Assembly (NCBI RefSeq): GCF_963678975.1
Contig: NC_089276.1
Location: 29,628,472-29,692,471, forward strand
DNA length: 64,000 bases
Source: Dysidea avara
Lineage: Eukaryota > Porifera > Demospongiae > Dictyoceratida > Dysideidae
Direction of reading: 5' to 3'
Part shown: in pieces, positions 34,970 to 48,200 of the stretch
How positions within the stretch are numbered: position 1 is the stretch's first letter
How the letters are laid out: the number at the start of each line of letters is the position of its first letter
Notes under the pieces: generated by a model
What the model was told of the DNA's origin: nothing
Seen by the model: only the letters and a program-made list of their open reading frames with translations
Database searches by the model: none
Translations under genes and position numbers: made by a program

Positions 34970-37200
34970 GTTGCATAGCAACTGCACACACTGACAATGT
35001 ATGGTAAATTTTAATTTTTGTTTCTTCCACACAGTACATTGTGGCTGCAATTGCTACACATTATATTGCTTCCTATTGGATTCATGATCCATTGTTTAAT
35101 TGATACAATGAAAAGTCAAAGACTAGGCCATTATTACATAATTCTACTCCACCTTCATATCTGTAATAGAGTTAATGATGTAATGTAATGATGTGACATG
35201 ATGTGACATGATGTTATATAATGTAATTTATGCATGCCTGTAATATTAATATTGTGTACTGTAGTTGTAAGAGTTGTGTACTTTCAGTTATTGATTAATA
35301 ATATATTATACAGTAGTCTGTTTTACCTATAAACGGTCTGCCCAAGAGCCTACGCTTCCCTACAATTAGAACAATACCCACACATATGTGTTTACAATAC
35401 ATCTGAAGAAGTGAAGATATTCAAAGATTAGTACAATAATTAGAGCGATATTACCCAAAAATTCTACTAGGGGCTTCTCTATACTTGTACAAACTTCGTA
35501 AAAATGTGTTTGGGTTTAAAGGTGCCCAATTATCCTTTCAACATAAAACGAGAACAGTGTACTCCTTGCCTTACCCAGAAATTGAAACTTGAAGTTTGAT
35601 CTTCTAAAGCATTATTTAGGACAAAAGACACTTATTTCTGTTAGGCTGTAGAACTGTGCCAGGATATTGATATGCACGATTTTTCAATGAATATCACTGG
35701 AATGCATAGTGATATAGACACTATATAAGCCTGCCAGTAGAGCTAGCATTGTAGCTAAATAATTATAAACATAAGATTTTGATACAATTATCCATATAAA
35801 TACACATCAAAATACTGCATTCTGATCGGTTAAAACATAGCAACCATATTAAATAATTTGCATCCATTGGCAAATTGAGCCAATTTTTTCAGGCACATAT
35901 ATACGTATATTATTTCATTAAATATTTTATTCTATTGTTGCTACATATAATCTATTGTTTACCTTTAATTTGTTAGTACACTTCCACACTTCCACTTTAA
36001 AAAGGATACTTATGCCTGGTGGGACTAAAGGAGTGTTGAGCAGACAAATTCAATCAGATGAGCTCGATAAGTACAATGTAATAATTGCTCAAACAGAGGA
36101 AGACCTGGAGAATGCTGATACAATAACATTGAGGGAGGTATAGCAAAGAGATGTAACTGTAGAGAAAGTAATGTTTCAGTTTGCAAATTAAGTAATCCTG
36201 CATGGCTGTAGCTTATAGCAATATTAGACATGCTAAATACTCTAATACTGAAGTGCATAATATATAATTATTATTGTGCAATAAATACTTTTTAAACTGT
36301 AGTTTGCTGAATCTTTAATTGTTATTGAATTGGTGAGGCATGTACATTGCCTACTGAGATGAAGTAGGAAAACATAACATGGCAGAGATTTTATGAGTTC
36401 TAATGAATAATTCAGTACTGAATATAATTATATTATCTAGCATTGTTTAATTGTTTAAGTGTGTTGTAGCCACTCACTACCTACTGTCATGCTTGTGGAT
36501 GGGAAGACAATGTGTTGAGCTACTCTTATCTGAATGTACTCTTTAAAGTTAACAACATCCGCATTAATTTGTGCTGCATAGATCCAGTGTGATGAATGTG
36601 AGTGGTGGTACTATTTACAGTATGTATAAACAAGAAAAGTATGTAAACAAGAAATTGGATCCTCAAAAGAAGAGTGTATATAGTATATAAAAATGCAAAT
36701 AGAGTGAGGGGCCATGTTGCACAACTGATGACATGCACTTACGAAGTTCATTTTTCAAGTCAGTGTTAGCTTTGCACAAGCAGTATATGTATAATTCAGT
36801 TAGAACTTACTAGCTACCATGCACGTTGTAATTGCTCTCCTTGCTTATTTACCCAATTGTGTTGTAAATTGTCGGCACACTTATAATTGAGTATATAAGA
36901 CCATCTGCATGCTTCTGATAGCTATAAAGTAGCATACATGCACAGTACCATTCATGTGAAGTTCTACAGACAAAGTGAGATCATGTACATAAGATTTAGG
37001 CACATCAGTATAGGACTATAGTGGGAATTGAAAGGATAAAATGCATGTGCCACATTAGTGTGCATGCTGATGAATAAATTTATAGTTAGCTACAGCTCAG
37101 TAGTAAGCAGATTATTATATTGTGAATTAAGTTTAGCTACTCAGCTAGAGATGCTTGTAAAGATAGCCCATTGTAGCTAGGTGATGGCAAGGCTATAAGA
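34970..37200. other. Gene-poor stretch
   Basis: AT-rich sequence with short GATGTGACAT tandem repeats near 35170-35220. The only coding hint is 36014-36138, where MPGGTKGVLSRQIQSDELDK continues for about 22 residues to a possible donor (GAG/GTATAG). It is acidic and unlike the surrounding frames, but no partner exons or domain could be found. Confidence 0.35.
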
Positions 37201-37218
37201 CACTGAGAAAAGGCATAA

Positions 37219-37364
37219 TACGCATATGGTACGTACCATACGCGTATGCCTATACCGTACGCGTATGGTACGGAAAATCGTACCGTACGCGTATATGGTA
37301 TATACCATACGCGTATGGCCCGTACCATACGCGTACGGTACAAAATACGCATATGGTATAGAAC
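37219..37364. repeat. Cluster of TACGCGTA palindromes, copy 2 (inverted)
   Basis: Reads on the complement as GTTCTATACCATATGCGTAT, then a series of ACCATACGCGTATGG-type palindromes, and GTACGATTTTCCGTACC. It lies about 650 bp upstream of the first GPCR gene. The CpG density is far above the surrounding AT-rich DNA. Confidence 0.8.
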
Positions 37365-37569
37365 ACTAACATCGAGAAATGTAGTTGCGGGTATATATTG
37401 GTATTAGCCCACCCAAGATACTGTACACTGTATTAGAGCCTACTCAGTCCACACACAATGTCCTCGCGCACATGATCGTGAACGCCCCCTGCAAAAATCT
37501 ATAATTGGATGCTAATTAAATAATAGAACTTCAAGTGTTTAGAATTTATACTGTGCTTCTCTGTGTGAA

Positions 37570-37740
37570 AGGTGCATGCGCGTATACCGCACTGTACAGT
37601 ATTTTCGTGTGCGCGCCTATCCCGTGTTTGTACGCGTGTACATGCGTGTGTAAGTGAGAGAAATTGCAGAAACTTTCCTCACACAGGGCGGGTGCGTGCA
37701 CACACGCACGCATATAGCTACACGCGCAGCTATATACATA
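37570..37740. other. Alternating purine-pyrimidine, CpG-rich tract
   Basis: Runs such as TGCATGCGCGTATAC, GTGTGCGCGC, GTACGCGTGTACATGCGTGT and GTGCGTGCACACACGCACGC alternate purine and pyrimidine over most of 170 bp, about 280 bp upstream of the first GPCR start. The open frames here are a by-product of the low complexity. Confidence 0.6.
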
Positions 37741-38016
37741 ATGTACATCAATCAATGATTGATTCCAGCCACACCCACTTCTTAAAACATACACGATGAA
37801 AACTGACACAGTCTGCAGTAGTAGAAAAGCAGATACATGACTAGCTATATGTAACACCATCCCCATGCACGATGACCTTTCACAACTGACGCATCACGTC
37901 CGGCGTACACAACTGTCACCTTTAATAATTGCGGTTGAGACGCGGCCACTTTAAATCTGTATTGCTCACTGGTCTCGTAGGACTCTGCTGATATTGAAAG
38001 GGAGTCAGGATAGGTC

Positions 38017-41000
38017 ATGTCAGTGCAAGACAGTCAGTGTGCAGCATTTTATACCCAAGTTGGAACAAATGCGGTGGATACCAGTCTAGCGGTAGTGCAG
38101 GGCGTGGTATGCTTCTTTTCCACAATTGCAAGTATATTGATTGTGTTAAGTTACGTGGCGTTCAAGTCACTACGCACAACAACCAGATTTTTGATCGTAC
38201 ACTTAGCAGTTGCAGACTTTCTGGTAACAATTCCAAACTTCTTGGCAGTCTTTATGAACTTTAAAGAGAGGTTTGAGCTACCTGTAGAAAATGGAACTAT
38301 GACGGAAAATTCTACAGTTAATGTCACCAGCCAAAGTTTGGCTTGTAGTGAAAATGATCTTTTGGATCATGAATCACGTGACTACTGTCATGTATGCGTA
38401 TCCCAAGCATTTGTGAGTGTTTTTGGTGTAATCAGCTCAATATTTTGGACTGTTTGTGTGTGCATCCACTTCTTCATCCTTGTGATGTACAGAAATCCTA
38501 AGAGAGCATCACGTATAGCTTATGTGTATTATGTGATTGCATGGCTTGCACCATTGGGAATCTCATTGTGGCTACTGTTTCACAACTGGTTGGGATTTGA
38601 ACCTACTTACTCGACAGTCAGCTGTTCAATAAGAACGCATTGTGTGCCCCACCATCATCCTTATCAGTACAAGAATAATGACAATTATAGAAACTGGAAT
38701 CGGATAATTGGTGCCTTGTTTGGAGTGAAAATTTGGCAAGCACTAACTCTGCTGATAATTCCTTGTTTATACATTGCTATGAAGGTTGAGAACAGAAAAC
38801 GTGTAAGTTTCTGTTAAATTGACATAGACTCATGCAAGCTACACTGTTTTATGTTCATAGGTTTTTGCAGCTAAAGGTGACTAAATTTAGCGATGCACTA
38901 AATTAAGCGATTTTGTATATTGGAGAAATTAGTGCATACAAAATTTAGTGATTTTAGTGAACTTGTGAATTGTTGGAATGAATTAAGCATAAATTTTGCA
39001 GGTTTAGCGTGTACTAAATTTAGCGAAAACCTTAATTCACTAAAATCGCTAAATTCAGTCACCTTAAGGTACATAACTCAACTTAGCCATACCATAATGA
39101 CATAAGAAAGTTGTAAGCCATGAAATTTTTAAAAAGCAGGTAATTTTCTTTCAGTCCCAGACTACGTTAGTCATTGTGAAGAAACAATCAATGAATGAAT
39201 ATTGCCCAATAAATGACTTTTATTGTACACACATACAGTAACCATGAACTGCAACTGTAAGCTCAGAAAAGCAAAAAGCACATTGTTTAAAGTCAAAACA
39301 TTAGTTATCACAGTACTACGTATACTTGTAAATTGCATGTACCGTATAGTAGACATGCATGCAGGTATAGTAGCTACTTATAGGGGATTTTGTGCAACAG
39401 TTCTTTGACACTGAAATGAATGCTGTGTGCTACTATAAGTACTAGCTAGGGAAACTTCAAAATACATCAACTATAATGAGAAGAGCAATCGGAGGTATGT
39501 TTTGCTAAGCCACAATGCAAGAGTGCTGATTGTGATTAAAATATTACCCATAAACAGTTGACCACAATCTATAATTATACTTTGACCTTCTATATTTGTT
39601 TACACATGTATTTGTATGTGTGTGTGCATTTCTTTGTCTATGCCTCTGGCTGTGGCCATGTGTGGCTGTATCCACATGTTACTATAGCTGCTTTACCCAT
39701 GTGAGGCTTTACTCACACATACTTAGAACCACACTCAAAATGCTACGTATGTGTGAAATTATAAGACTGTACGTACTTTGTATGGTGCAAATCACATGCT
39801 TAATTTTGGGAAATATACTGTAATGGACCAATTCTGAAATGATGTCACTCCTAGAAATAGCTGCCACTATTTGGCGGACTCCAGCATTTTGAAGCATTGG
39901 GTCTTATGGGCAATCAATCTAGGGAGACAATATCAACCAAAAATCGACAGGTACGAATTTAAGACAAACAACAAAAGTAATTGGTTACAAATTTCAGCTG
40001 GTCTTCTAAGCAGAGTAGAATGGGTATTCTATTATTTTGTACTAATGGCCATACCTGGTCTTTTCACTTCAATACCATCTTTATTAATCACAAAATGTTT
40101 CATCAAAATTCGTATTCCCAAATAGAGATTTAGCATGATGTCATTTCGGAAAGGCTTTGTTTTTGTATATGCACATGCAATCATAATAGTTACTACATAT
40201 ATACTGACATGCAGGAGGGGTTGATGAACCAAACTACATATTGTCATGCAATACAATTATTCATAATAAGCGATTTGTGAATGGATCTACAAAAGGGCAT
40301 CTTTCTCGATCAATTGCACATATAGCAACCCATAACTTGACTAGTGAATATGGTTAAGGTATTCAGTGTGAAATTTGCTTACATTATACGTATATCCCTA
40401 ACATAACACTATTGTTTGGCGTAATTTTAACCCATTGACAACCTAATTCTCAGAGTTCACTGGCCAAATTACCAAATCATGACATACTAACCATTCAGTA
40501 CACAGAACTATTTAGTAACCATAAATCTAAATACTCACTATAAACCAAGGAGCTCGACTATGTTACTTTATAACTAACAGCAATGAAGTTATCAAACAGC
40601 AAAGCCTAAACTTTGGTAAAAACCAGTCCAAACAAACAACGGAATCTCTTTACAAAGGTGTTTTAATTTACATTCCAAAAAACTATTCTACCATTCCGCA
40701 GCTGGTGTCTTTGTGATTTGTGCCATTTTTGTTGGTGCGCATGTGTATATGTACTCGTGTCCACCATTCCATGTCCAGAATAAAGCAGCGTATTGTAGAA
40801 TTTATCTGAAATTAAATTGATGTAAAGCCTTCTTGCAAGAGTTCATAATAATACAAGTCTTACTTCTTGTAATATCAAATAAATAACCGCAGCACATTTA
40901 TTATGCACTGGTGTAAATTGTGTTTATTCATAATATTTTTAAGTACGTATAACGTCAGCTATCATTCATTACAAAACTCGACACATTCTAAAAAATTATC

Positions 41001-42117
41001 GTGTTTTGAAGTTACTGTTGGCACAAATGTAATCTATAGCTATAATAATTCATATTGTCTCAAACCAATACGCACACATGACTTGATTCCAACTGGTGTA
41101 AATTAACTTGAGCAAATTAACTGGAGCACACAGCATTCAATTTCTTTTCAAAAAGTACTCAAAACCGTACCATACTGCCATATTAATATGCAAGACATTT
41201 TAGGGTAATCAATGTGGTATGTTATTGAGTTTAAAATCATACTTTACAGTAAGTAATAAGACACAGTTTTATACATCACATGCTGGAAAGTAAATGTGTA
41301 TACCAAAGGGACTGTATTAATATTTTTGTTGCTTTTGTTGCATGTTTTTAGAAGACAAGATATGCTTTGTATTCTATAATCACTTCTGCTGCTCCTATCA
41401 GAGATGTAGAAAGAAAGATCTTGTTAATTCCGATAATCTTCCTGATAATTAGTGCAACTAGTTTTTTCTGTGACTTGTACTTTTACATCCATCACAATGG
41501 ATTAGGAGTGGAAGAAAGAAACAATGGTGGCATCATTTTTGTGCACTTTTTAATAGTAAGACTCAACAAGTGCATACACAATTCTTCTCTATTTGAAGCA
41601 CTTGCAAAACAAGTTCCTTGCAGCTGTGCATAATTATGTACTTTGCACATGCTGAAGCCTATAATTTATTATCATCAGTAACTGCAGTTGTGTAGTAATT
41701 TTTGTTAGGACAATCATAAGTTCAAACCATTACCCATGGCTTGGAATCACCACACTACATTATGGCTGTAATTTTTCTTTACTGAGACTAGTATATCTAC
41801 TTTGTAGGAAACGTATTTATAGGTATTTTGCTGTTATTTAGAGGATTGGAGACAATTCACAAGGAATAGTAAACTTTTGCTTGTTTTGCCTATTTACAAG
41901 AGAAGTCAGGAACTCTACAGCATCTGCCTTGCAACATCTCTGTAAATGCAAACATCGTACAAGAGACATAGAGATGCCTGAGTGTGTTACATGGCCGTGG
42001 ATCACTACCCATACAGTTACTGACTCCACTCCAGGATATGGAATAACTAGTTCATTAGAAAGCAGCAAAATGCTGAACATTGATCATCTATCACCACCAC
42101 ATTTACAGGAAACTTAA
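38017..42117 (+). CDS. GPCR, GPR157/cAMP-receptor-like, gene A
   Basis: Three exons, all phase 0: 38017-38802, 41352-41555, 41842-42117 (TAA). They give 421 residues. Seven membrane segments are visible. TM1 is near residues 25-52, TM2 follows FLIVHLAVADF, TM3-4 lie in exon 1 (SIFWTVCVCIHFFILVMYRN; YVIAWLAPLGISLWLLF), TM5 is KIWQALTLLIIPCLYIA, TM6 is KILLIPIIFLIISATSFFCD, and TM7 spans exons 2-3 (GIIFVHFLI then RIGDNSQGIVNFCLFCL). The first outer loop has N-glycosylation sequons (NGT, NST, NVT). The KIW-TM5, LIPIIF and DNSQG-VN-TREVR blocks resemble GPR157-type receptors, a family related to Dictyostelium cAMP receptors. The cytoplasmic tail holds ECVTWPWITTHT. The ligand cannot be inferred. 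Gene B, 7.25 kb downstream, is a tandem duplicate. Confidence 0.88.
38874..39065. mobile_element. TIR element in intron 1 of GPCR gene A
   Basis: The ends AAGGTGACTAAATTTAGCG and CGCTAAATTCAGTCACCTT are inverted with one mismatch. The interior repeats (T)AAATTTAGCGA in both senses. A diverged relative lies at about 43230-43360. No target duplication was resolved. Confidence 0.65.
39832..40151. mobile_element. Candidate TIR element in intron 1 of GPCR gene A
   Basis: TTCTGAAATGATGTCA at the left and (inverted) TTCCGAAATGACATCA at the right are about 13/16 alike. The open frame inside (84 codons from 39871) has no recognised feature. Confidence 0.4.
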
Positions 42118-42489
42118 ATCTATCAATTTATAAATATACTTGTTTTCTATAGGTTTTTAAAAACATATTTATTTTGTGTATAGGATTATATAGCTACATT
42201 TGGTCTAATGTCAAGCTACAGTGTACAGTATGTTCACAAGGCCTCAACTAGCAGTTAGTTAACATTTTTTCACAATTATATGCATATGTGTATTTTTTTG
42301 ATGTACACTATATTTATACTGATATACAACTTGCCTTATCATTATGCATAATCATATAATGAAAATGTTTAAAAAGGTACTGTATATACTTCTCTTTATT
42401 ACATTGAAAATGTAAAACTGGTGAAATGATTCGTGAGGTTATAATTTTACAGTGAAATTAAAAATTGTTCACAGGACACATTTGACAAT

Positions 42490-42880
42490 GTTTGCATAAG
42501 GTGTGCGCTATAGCTAGCTGCTGCAGGCATGCTGGTTGCTGCTGGCTATACTACTGCATGCTACATGGCTGCCACAAACTGGCTGTTACATGGCATGCCG
42601 GTTACTACATTCTGCATTACTGGTGCATGCTGGCTGCTACTAGCTACTGCTGCATATTGCTATATGCTGGCTACTAGCCACTGCTGCTGGTCTATGCACA
42701 GTGAGACCAGTTAAGTTAAGCACCATGCATGCAGGGGCGGATCTAGGATTCCAGAAGGGGGGGGGGGGCGCTAACAGGAGCATTTATAATGGCTGATTTG
42801 CTAAGAAAAGTGACAACTGGTTGATACAACTAGCGACAGTAGTATAGTGTGCTAAGAACACTTAGCATGCAGAGTATGCT
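42490..42880. repeat. GCTGCTACA-rich repeat with MITE-like end, copy 1
   Basis: Matches 54660-55012 in the same orientation. Both have imperfect GGCTGCTACATGGC-type units, then CAGGGG(C/T)GGATCTAGGA, a G-tract, and TTTATAATGGCTGATTTGCT to CTTAGCATGCAG. The GGGGCGGATC end belongs to the MITE family at 51414-51750, but no opposite end was found. Confidence 0.65.
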
Positions 42881-45120
42881 CTATCTAGGGGGTCTGGGAG
42901 CATGGAAAATTTTTGCAAATTTAGCTGATTCAGCTATGTAGTACTAAATTTGGTAATATTTTTGACTGAAAAATGATGCCACTTTCATTGTTTAAGTGAC
43001 TCACAATGCTTGTAAAGCATTGTGAGTCATCTAAGTGTAATAATGATGAAATGACACCATTATGCCCAAACAGTTGTAATACTAGTTGTCATATAAAGGG
43101 TACAGCCATCATATAAAGGGTACAGCCAGTAACTAAAATTTATTCTTTATATCTTAAAGAACAGGAAGGGGAAAGATATGAATATCAGCTACACATGATC
43201 AATACTTGCCATTAAGTTTGCATTTGAAATACCTTAGTTAATTAATAGTACATTAAATTTAGCAATTTTAGAGTTTTGGTTTTATTCACCAATTACTATA
43301 TGCTAAATTCATCAATATACAGGATCGCTAATTTAATTTAGTGTATTGCTCGGCTTAAGGTATAGTTAGTATGCTGGCTCAAACTATAATGTCCAAACAC
43401 TAACAATGAAGAGAGGGCTTGAGAGGACAAGTATATAGACTCACCAGAGTACACAAACATAGAATTTTACAGCTAGGAGGGTCTGGGGTGATGCTCCCTC
43501 TGGAAAATTTTGGAATATGGCTATCACAAGATTGAATCTGGAAGGTATTGTTAACCAAATGCTTTATTGTACTGAAAGATTGTGGGGACAAGATGGATGA
43601 GTTCAGTTGTAAGCAATTTTACTGTAGTTGAAAAGCAGGACTACACTTTTAAAATTAATGTTACTGGATTATAAGGCAATACATTGTCAAAGACAATACA
43701 CAGGATTGGATCTTGAGGTCATTTAGTCACATGTAGAGATTTAAAATGCACACAAAAATAACTTCAACTTTGTATTATAGCCACAGACTGTTCTGTTGCT
43801 ATTTCAATCTGTCATTTTACAACTATGGCCCCATCACCATATTTTACAACCGGAGTCCAAAGTCACTTACTATACAACTAGTTTTTGACCACAACTAACG
43901 CCCTTATAACCTGGACACACTGACAGCATAAATGCTACAGTATCATTTGAGCTTATAAAGTAGAGCTTCAGAGGTTTGAGAGTAGCTTCAATTGATGCTA
44001 AAACATAGGGAGATTTATCAGTGAAACTTTGGTACTGATAAAGCAAAAACAACCTGTTCTTAGATGCTAAACCCTTATCAACTTTATACAAGCTAAGAAA
44101 TTCACTGTTTTACTTAAGCTAGCATGTCAACCCAAGCATCAAGTTTGTAGCAATAACTGAAAATACTTACTATGATATTCAACAATTTGACAGAATCTGT
44201 TCTCAGGAAGTGATTAGTATATGGCAGGATGTTTGGAACAATGGAAAAATAGCAGTGCACAGGTCAAGAAAACAGTGTTTTTCAAGAAGTTGGCAGTGTG
44301 TGACTGACAGCAGCTAAAAAAAGGGGCTAATTGTGGCCAAAAAGCTAGATTTTTGGCTAGTTGTAAAAGTCAGACTAAATAGCACCACGGAAAAGAGAAA
44401 ATTACATACATGTGCTATGCATGTTTACAGGGATTTGACTAAAAGTACCTCAAGATCCAGTCTTGAGATAGCCATTTTCAAAAAATCTTTGCAACTTATA
44501 GTTATAGTCATTTTCACAGTCCACAAAATAATTGCCTTAAACTCTTATATATAAAAAAACAATAGCTTGATCTAAAGAATTGGCTTGCACATCACTGTAC
44601 GTTTGTTTGCTATTTCCTAGTTCCAGGTCTCAGTCACTTATCTCAAATTGCTTCCCTTGTCACAATTATGTTTCATCTAGGTAAATATGCTCCCACACTC
44701 CCCTGAAATCTCTTCAATTATTCCCTTCATTGACATTTTGCTGCACAGCAATCGTGAAAATATAGAACACAAAATACAAAATAAACACATCTTGTTTATA
44801 TGCTACCCCCCACCTGGTGATGTCTCAGGTTTGGGCTAGTTGTAAAATACATTTTTTTTAGACACTGGTGTGACACACTCGAGGACACAGTAATTCTAAA
44901 AAAAGATTAGCCATTCATCCATCTTTTCATTCCTCGTGCATACGTATAATATAAGATGCAATTGCATCTGTACTGTAACTTCTAGAAGCTTCCTAGCTTG
45001 CACATGGTAAAATTTTGGAGGGTGCCCCACATGCCCCAACCACTCTCCTCCCAAATTATAGTTCTAAGAGAAACCAGTTGTGAAATAAGATTCTGAGGAA
45101 AGAACGTCCTTGTTTATTTT
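42881..45120. other. Intergenic stretch between the two GPCR genes
   Basis: No supported gene. It contains TCTGGG(A/G)GCATG-type repeat scraps (42890-42920, 43470-43500), a diverged TTTAGCAATTTT element (43230-43360), and AT-rich DNA. Frames at 43870 and 44333 show no family signature. Confidence 0.45.
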
Positions 45121-45267
45121 ATTATAACCTCGTTCGATATTGTTTCACGTGACCTTGTATATGTATGCATAGCCGGCGTATGTATTTAATTGGATTCGTC
45201 GGTGGACAACCAACTGGACTACTCTGATCGACTGTAGCTACTTGGAACGCTCGTTGTTGGCTATAGC

Positions 45268-48200
45268 ATGTCAGTACAAGACAGTCAGTGTGCAGCGTTT
45301 TATACCCAAGTTGGGTCAACTGCAGTGGATACCAGTCTAGCAGTTGTGCAGGGCGTGGTCTGTTTCTTTTCAACAATTGCAAGTGTACTGATTGTGTTTA
45401 GTTACGTGGCGTTCAAGTCACTACGCACGAAATCCAGACTTCTGATCGTGCATTTAGCTGTTGCAAACTTCATGGTAACAACCCCCAACTTCTTGTCAGT
45501 ATTTATGAGTTTTAAAGTGAGGTTTCAACTTCCTGTGAGATATGTCAATGAAACAGTAACAAACTCGTCTACTGTAGTGATCATAAATATTACCAGCCGA
45601 AGTTTGGCTTGTAGTGAAAATGACCTCTTGGATCACAAGTCACATGTGTACTGTCAAGTATGTGTGTTCCAAGCATTTGTGACCGTATTTGGTGTGATCA
45701 GCTCAATATTTTGGACTATTTGTGTGTGCATCCACTTCTTCATCCTTGTGATGTACAGAAATCCTAAGAGAGCATCACGTATAGCTTATGTGTATTATGT
45801 GATTGCATGGCTTGTACCATTGGGAATCTCATTGTGGCTACTGTTTCACAACTGGTTGGGATTTGAACCTACTTACTCAACGGTGAATTGTGCAATAAGA
45901 ACACAGTGTGTTCCAAATCATCATCCTTACCAGTACAATACCAGAATAGATGAAAGAAACTGGAATCGAATTATTGGAGCATTGTTTGGATTAAAGATTT
46001 GGCAAGCGTTAGCTCTACTGATAATTCCTTGCCTATACATTACCACTAAACTTAAGAACAGGAAACGTGTAAGTAGCTACCATTGTATGCATTAGCTGTA
46101 TGTGAAACACAATGAGGTTTGCATATGGCATTACCATAATAGCATGCACATAAAGTTTCAAGGGACGAACATTTTCACTTCTACATTAATTTTTGCAAAT
46201 AGCCTAAACAATTAATTATCTTATTGTGTGTCAATGTATGGGATTCTACAAGATAATAATACACAAACATTGTATACTCAATGATGGGTGAACTTAATAC
46301 TCATTCTAAGTCAACACAGTGTACCAGATTCCAAAGCTGTGGCATTCCTCAGCAGTTTTACAGCAACGTCTATCCACTTTATGAGTGATGATGCTTGAAA
46401 GTGAGTGTATTTGAAATTGCAAAAACTCTTCTAGCTTACCGTTGCTTATGTAGTCTGTAATCAATTCTCCTGTTGCTTAGATTCTCTCACAAGACTTGCT
46501 TTTATTTACCTTGCTTTATGAGCTCTTTCTTCCTAGAGTAGTTCCACTGTTTATTAGTGCAACCATCACAGCAGCTGTTTCTGTCTTCTTTGTCCGCAAC
46601 AATGATTCAAGATGGCTATTACTGTGTAGCCACTAATCCATCATATCGATTAAACAGTATAGAAGACACTAATTCCAATCAGTTGACTTTCTTTTAAATA
46701 GACACATACATGTGTGTATTCCACCAAGAAGGGTCCGGTACAGCCAACTACTAGAGCCTTTTAAATAACTGATGCCTGTCCCTTCTCATATTGAGCATTG
46801 TGTGTAAGGTTCAGTGTGGCGCTACAGTATAAGAAACAACTTCATCATGCTACTACAGTGAAACCTCTCTTAACAAACTCCCCAAATTAAGGACACGATA
46901 GCAAAAACCTCCATAATAAAGACAAAAATTTTATCCCAACAGGTCTGGTTAATACATTTTTTTACCTCTGAAAGAGGAAAGCCTCTATTATTACACCAAA
47001 AAGTGGCCAAAAATTCTGGGTCACAAATTGTCCATAATAGAGAGGTTCCACTGAAGTACCATTTCATGCCAATACTAACTAGTGATGTGATTATTGTGGT
47101 ACGTGATCAAAACACACGGTAGTGTCTCATGCGGCAAAGAAATCTGGTGCACCACACTGTGAGTATAGTGACAGGAAGAAAGAAAACAGCTTTTCATGCG
47201 TGCATAGCTCCATGGCCCCTTCTCCAAAGCACACCATTTTTGCATTATAGCTGTCCACCAGGTAGGGTAGGCTACACAGCAAATTTGATTAAATTTTGCA
47301 ACTGCCATTTGCAAGATGTGGGCATTCAAGATTTTGTTTTAACTTTTGATTTATTTTCGCACACTTTGCAAGAATTGCTATAAAACACAAATGTGTACCT
47401 CGATTGCCTCGATCATTGGCACAAATAAAGAGCATGTAATAGTGGATTCACGTACCAAGTTTGCTGTGAATCTGAGGAATATCCAGTTATGGGCATTTAT
47501 TCACGTAAAAAAGATCAAACGTCTGTCACGGCTACAGGGTAAACCTAGTATAGGAATAACTTAGAAATTGGTGTGTATATAGGCTGATCATCGTAGCAGT
47601 GCCTTTTGATAGTTTGGATAGCAATAGAGTTGTATTGACAAAGTTATAAAGCAAAAACCAAACAAGTGTAAAATTGCAGGATCAAGATACTCTAATAGAG
47701 CAGTCACCACAGGGTAAAAAGGGTGTACAAAAAATGTCAAAAAACTTTACCAGAGTTCAAAACCAGGGACCTCCATACCAAACACCTGCATCCTTAACCA
47801 CTGAACCACTACAACCTTGGCTGATCACCTCACTTAATTTCTGCTTTATAAATGAAATTTCTAGTTTAAATCTGCTTATAAATCAAATGCCTGTAATTTC
47901 ATAGATCTACCGATAGAAGGTCTAGATTGTTCTAGAACATTCTATACAATGATGTTAAAGCTTAAAAATTTAATAATGGCTGTGTGCATCGTTAAAATTT
48001 ATTAGCATTAACATCATCACAGCCATTTCTTGGCTGCCACCTTTGATTTCACAACTTTTTTCTCCCAGGCTTTTTAAGGGCGCACCATGTTCCACAGCTT
48101 GGTTGTTTTTGTGTGTATAATATTATATTGTGAAGCAGTAAGTTAACACCTTGGTGTGGTTCCCCTGCATGAAGAAGAAGACGACTACGTAATTGAAGAT

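Noticed and set aside
37546-37866. Frames on both strands rich in His, Cys, Ala and Arg
   Set aside because: Low-complexity alternating CG/TG/CA sequence explains them.
40903-41106. 67-codon plus-strand frame in GPCR gene A intron 1
   Set aside because: No homology to the receptor, no splice sites in phase, AT-rich composition.
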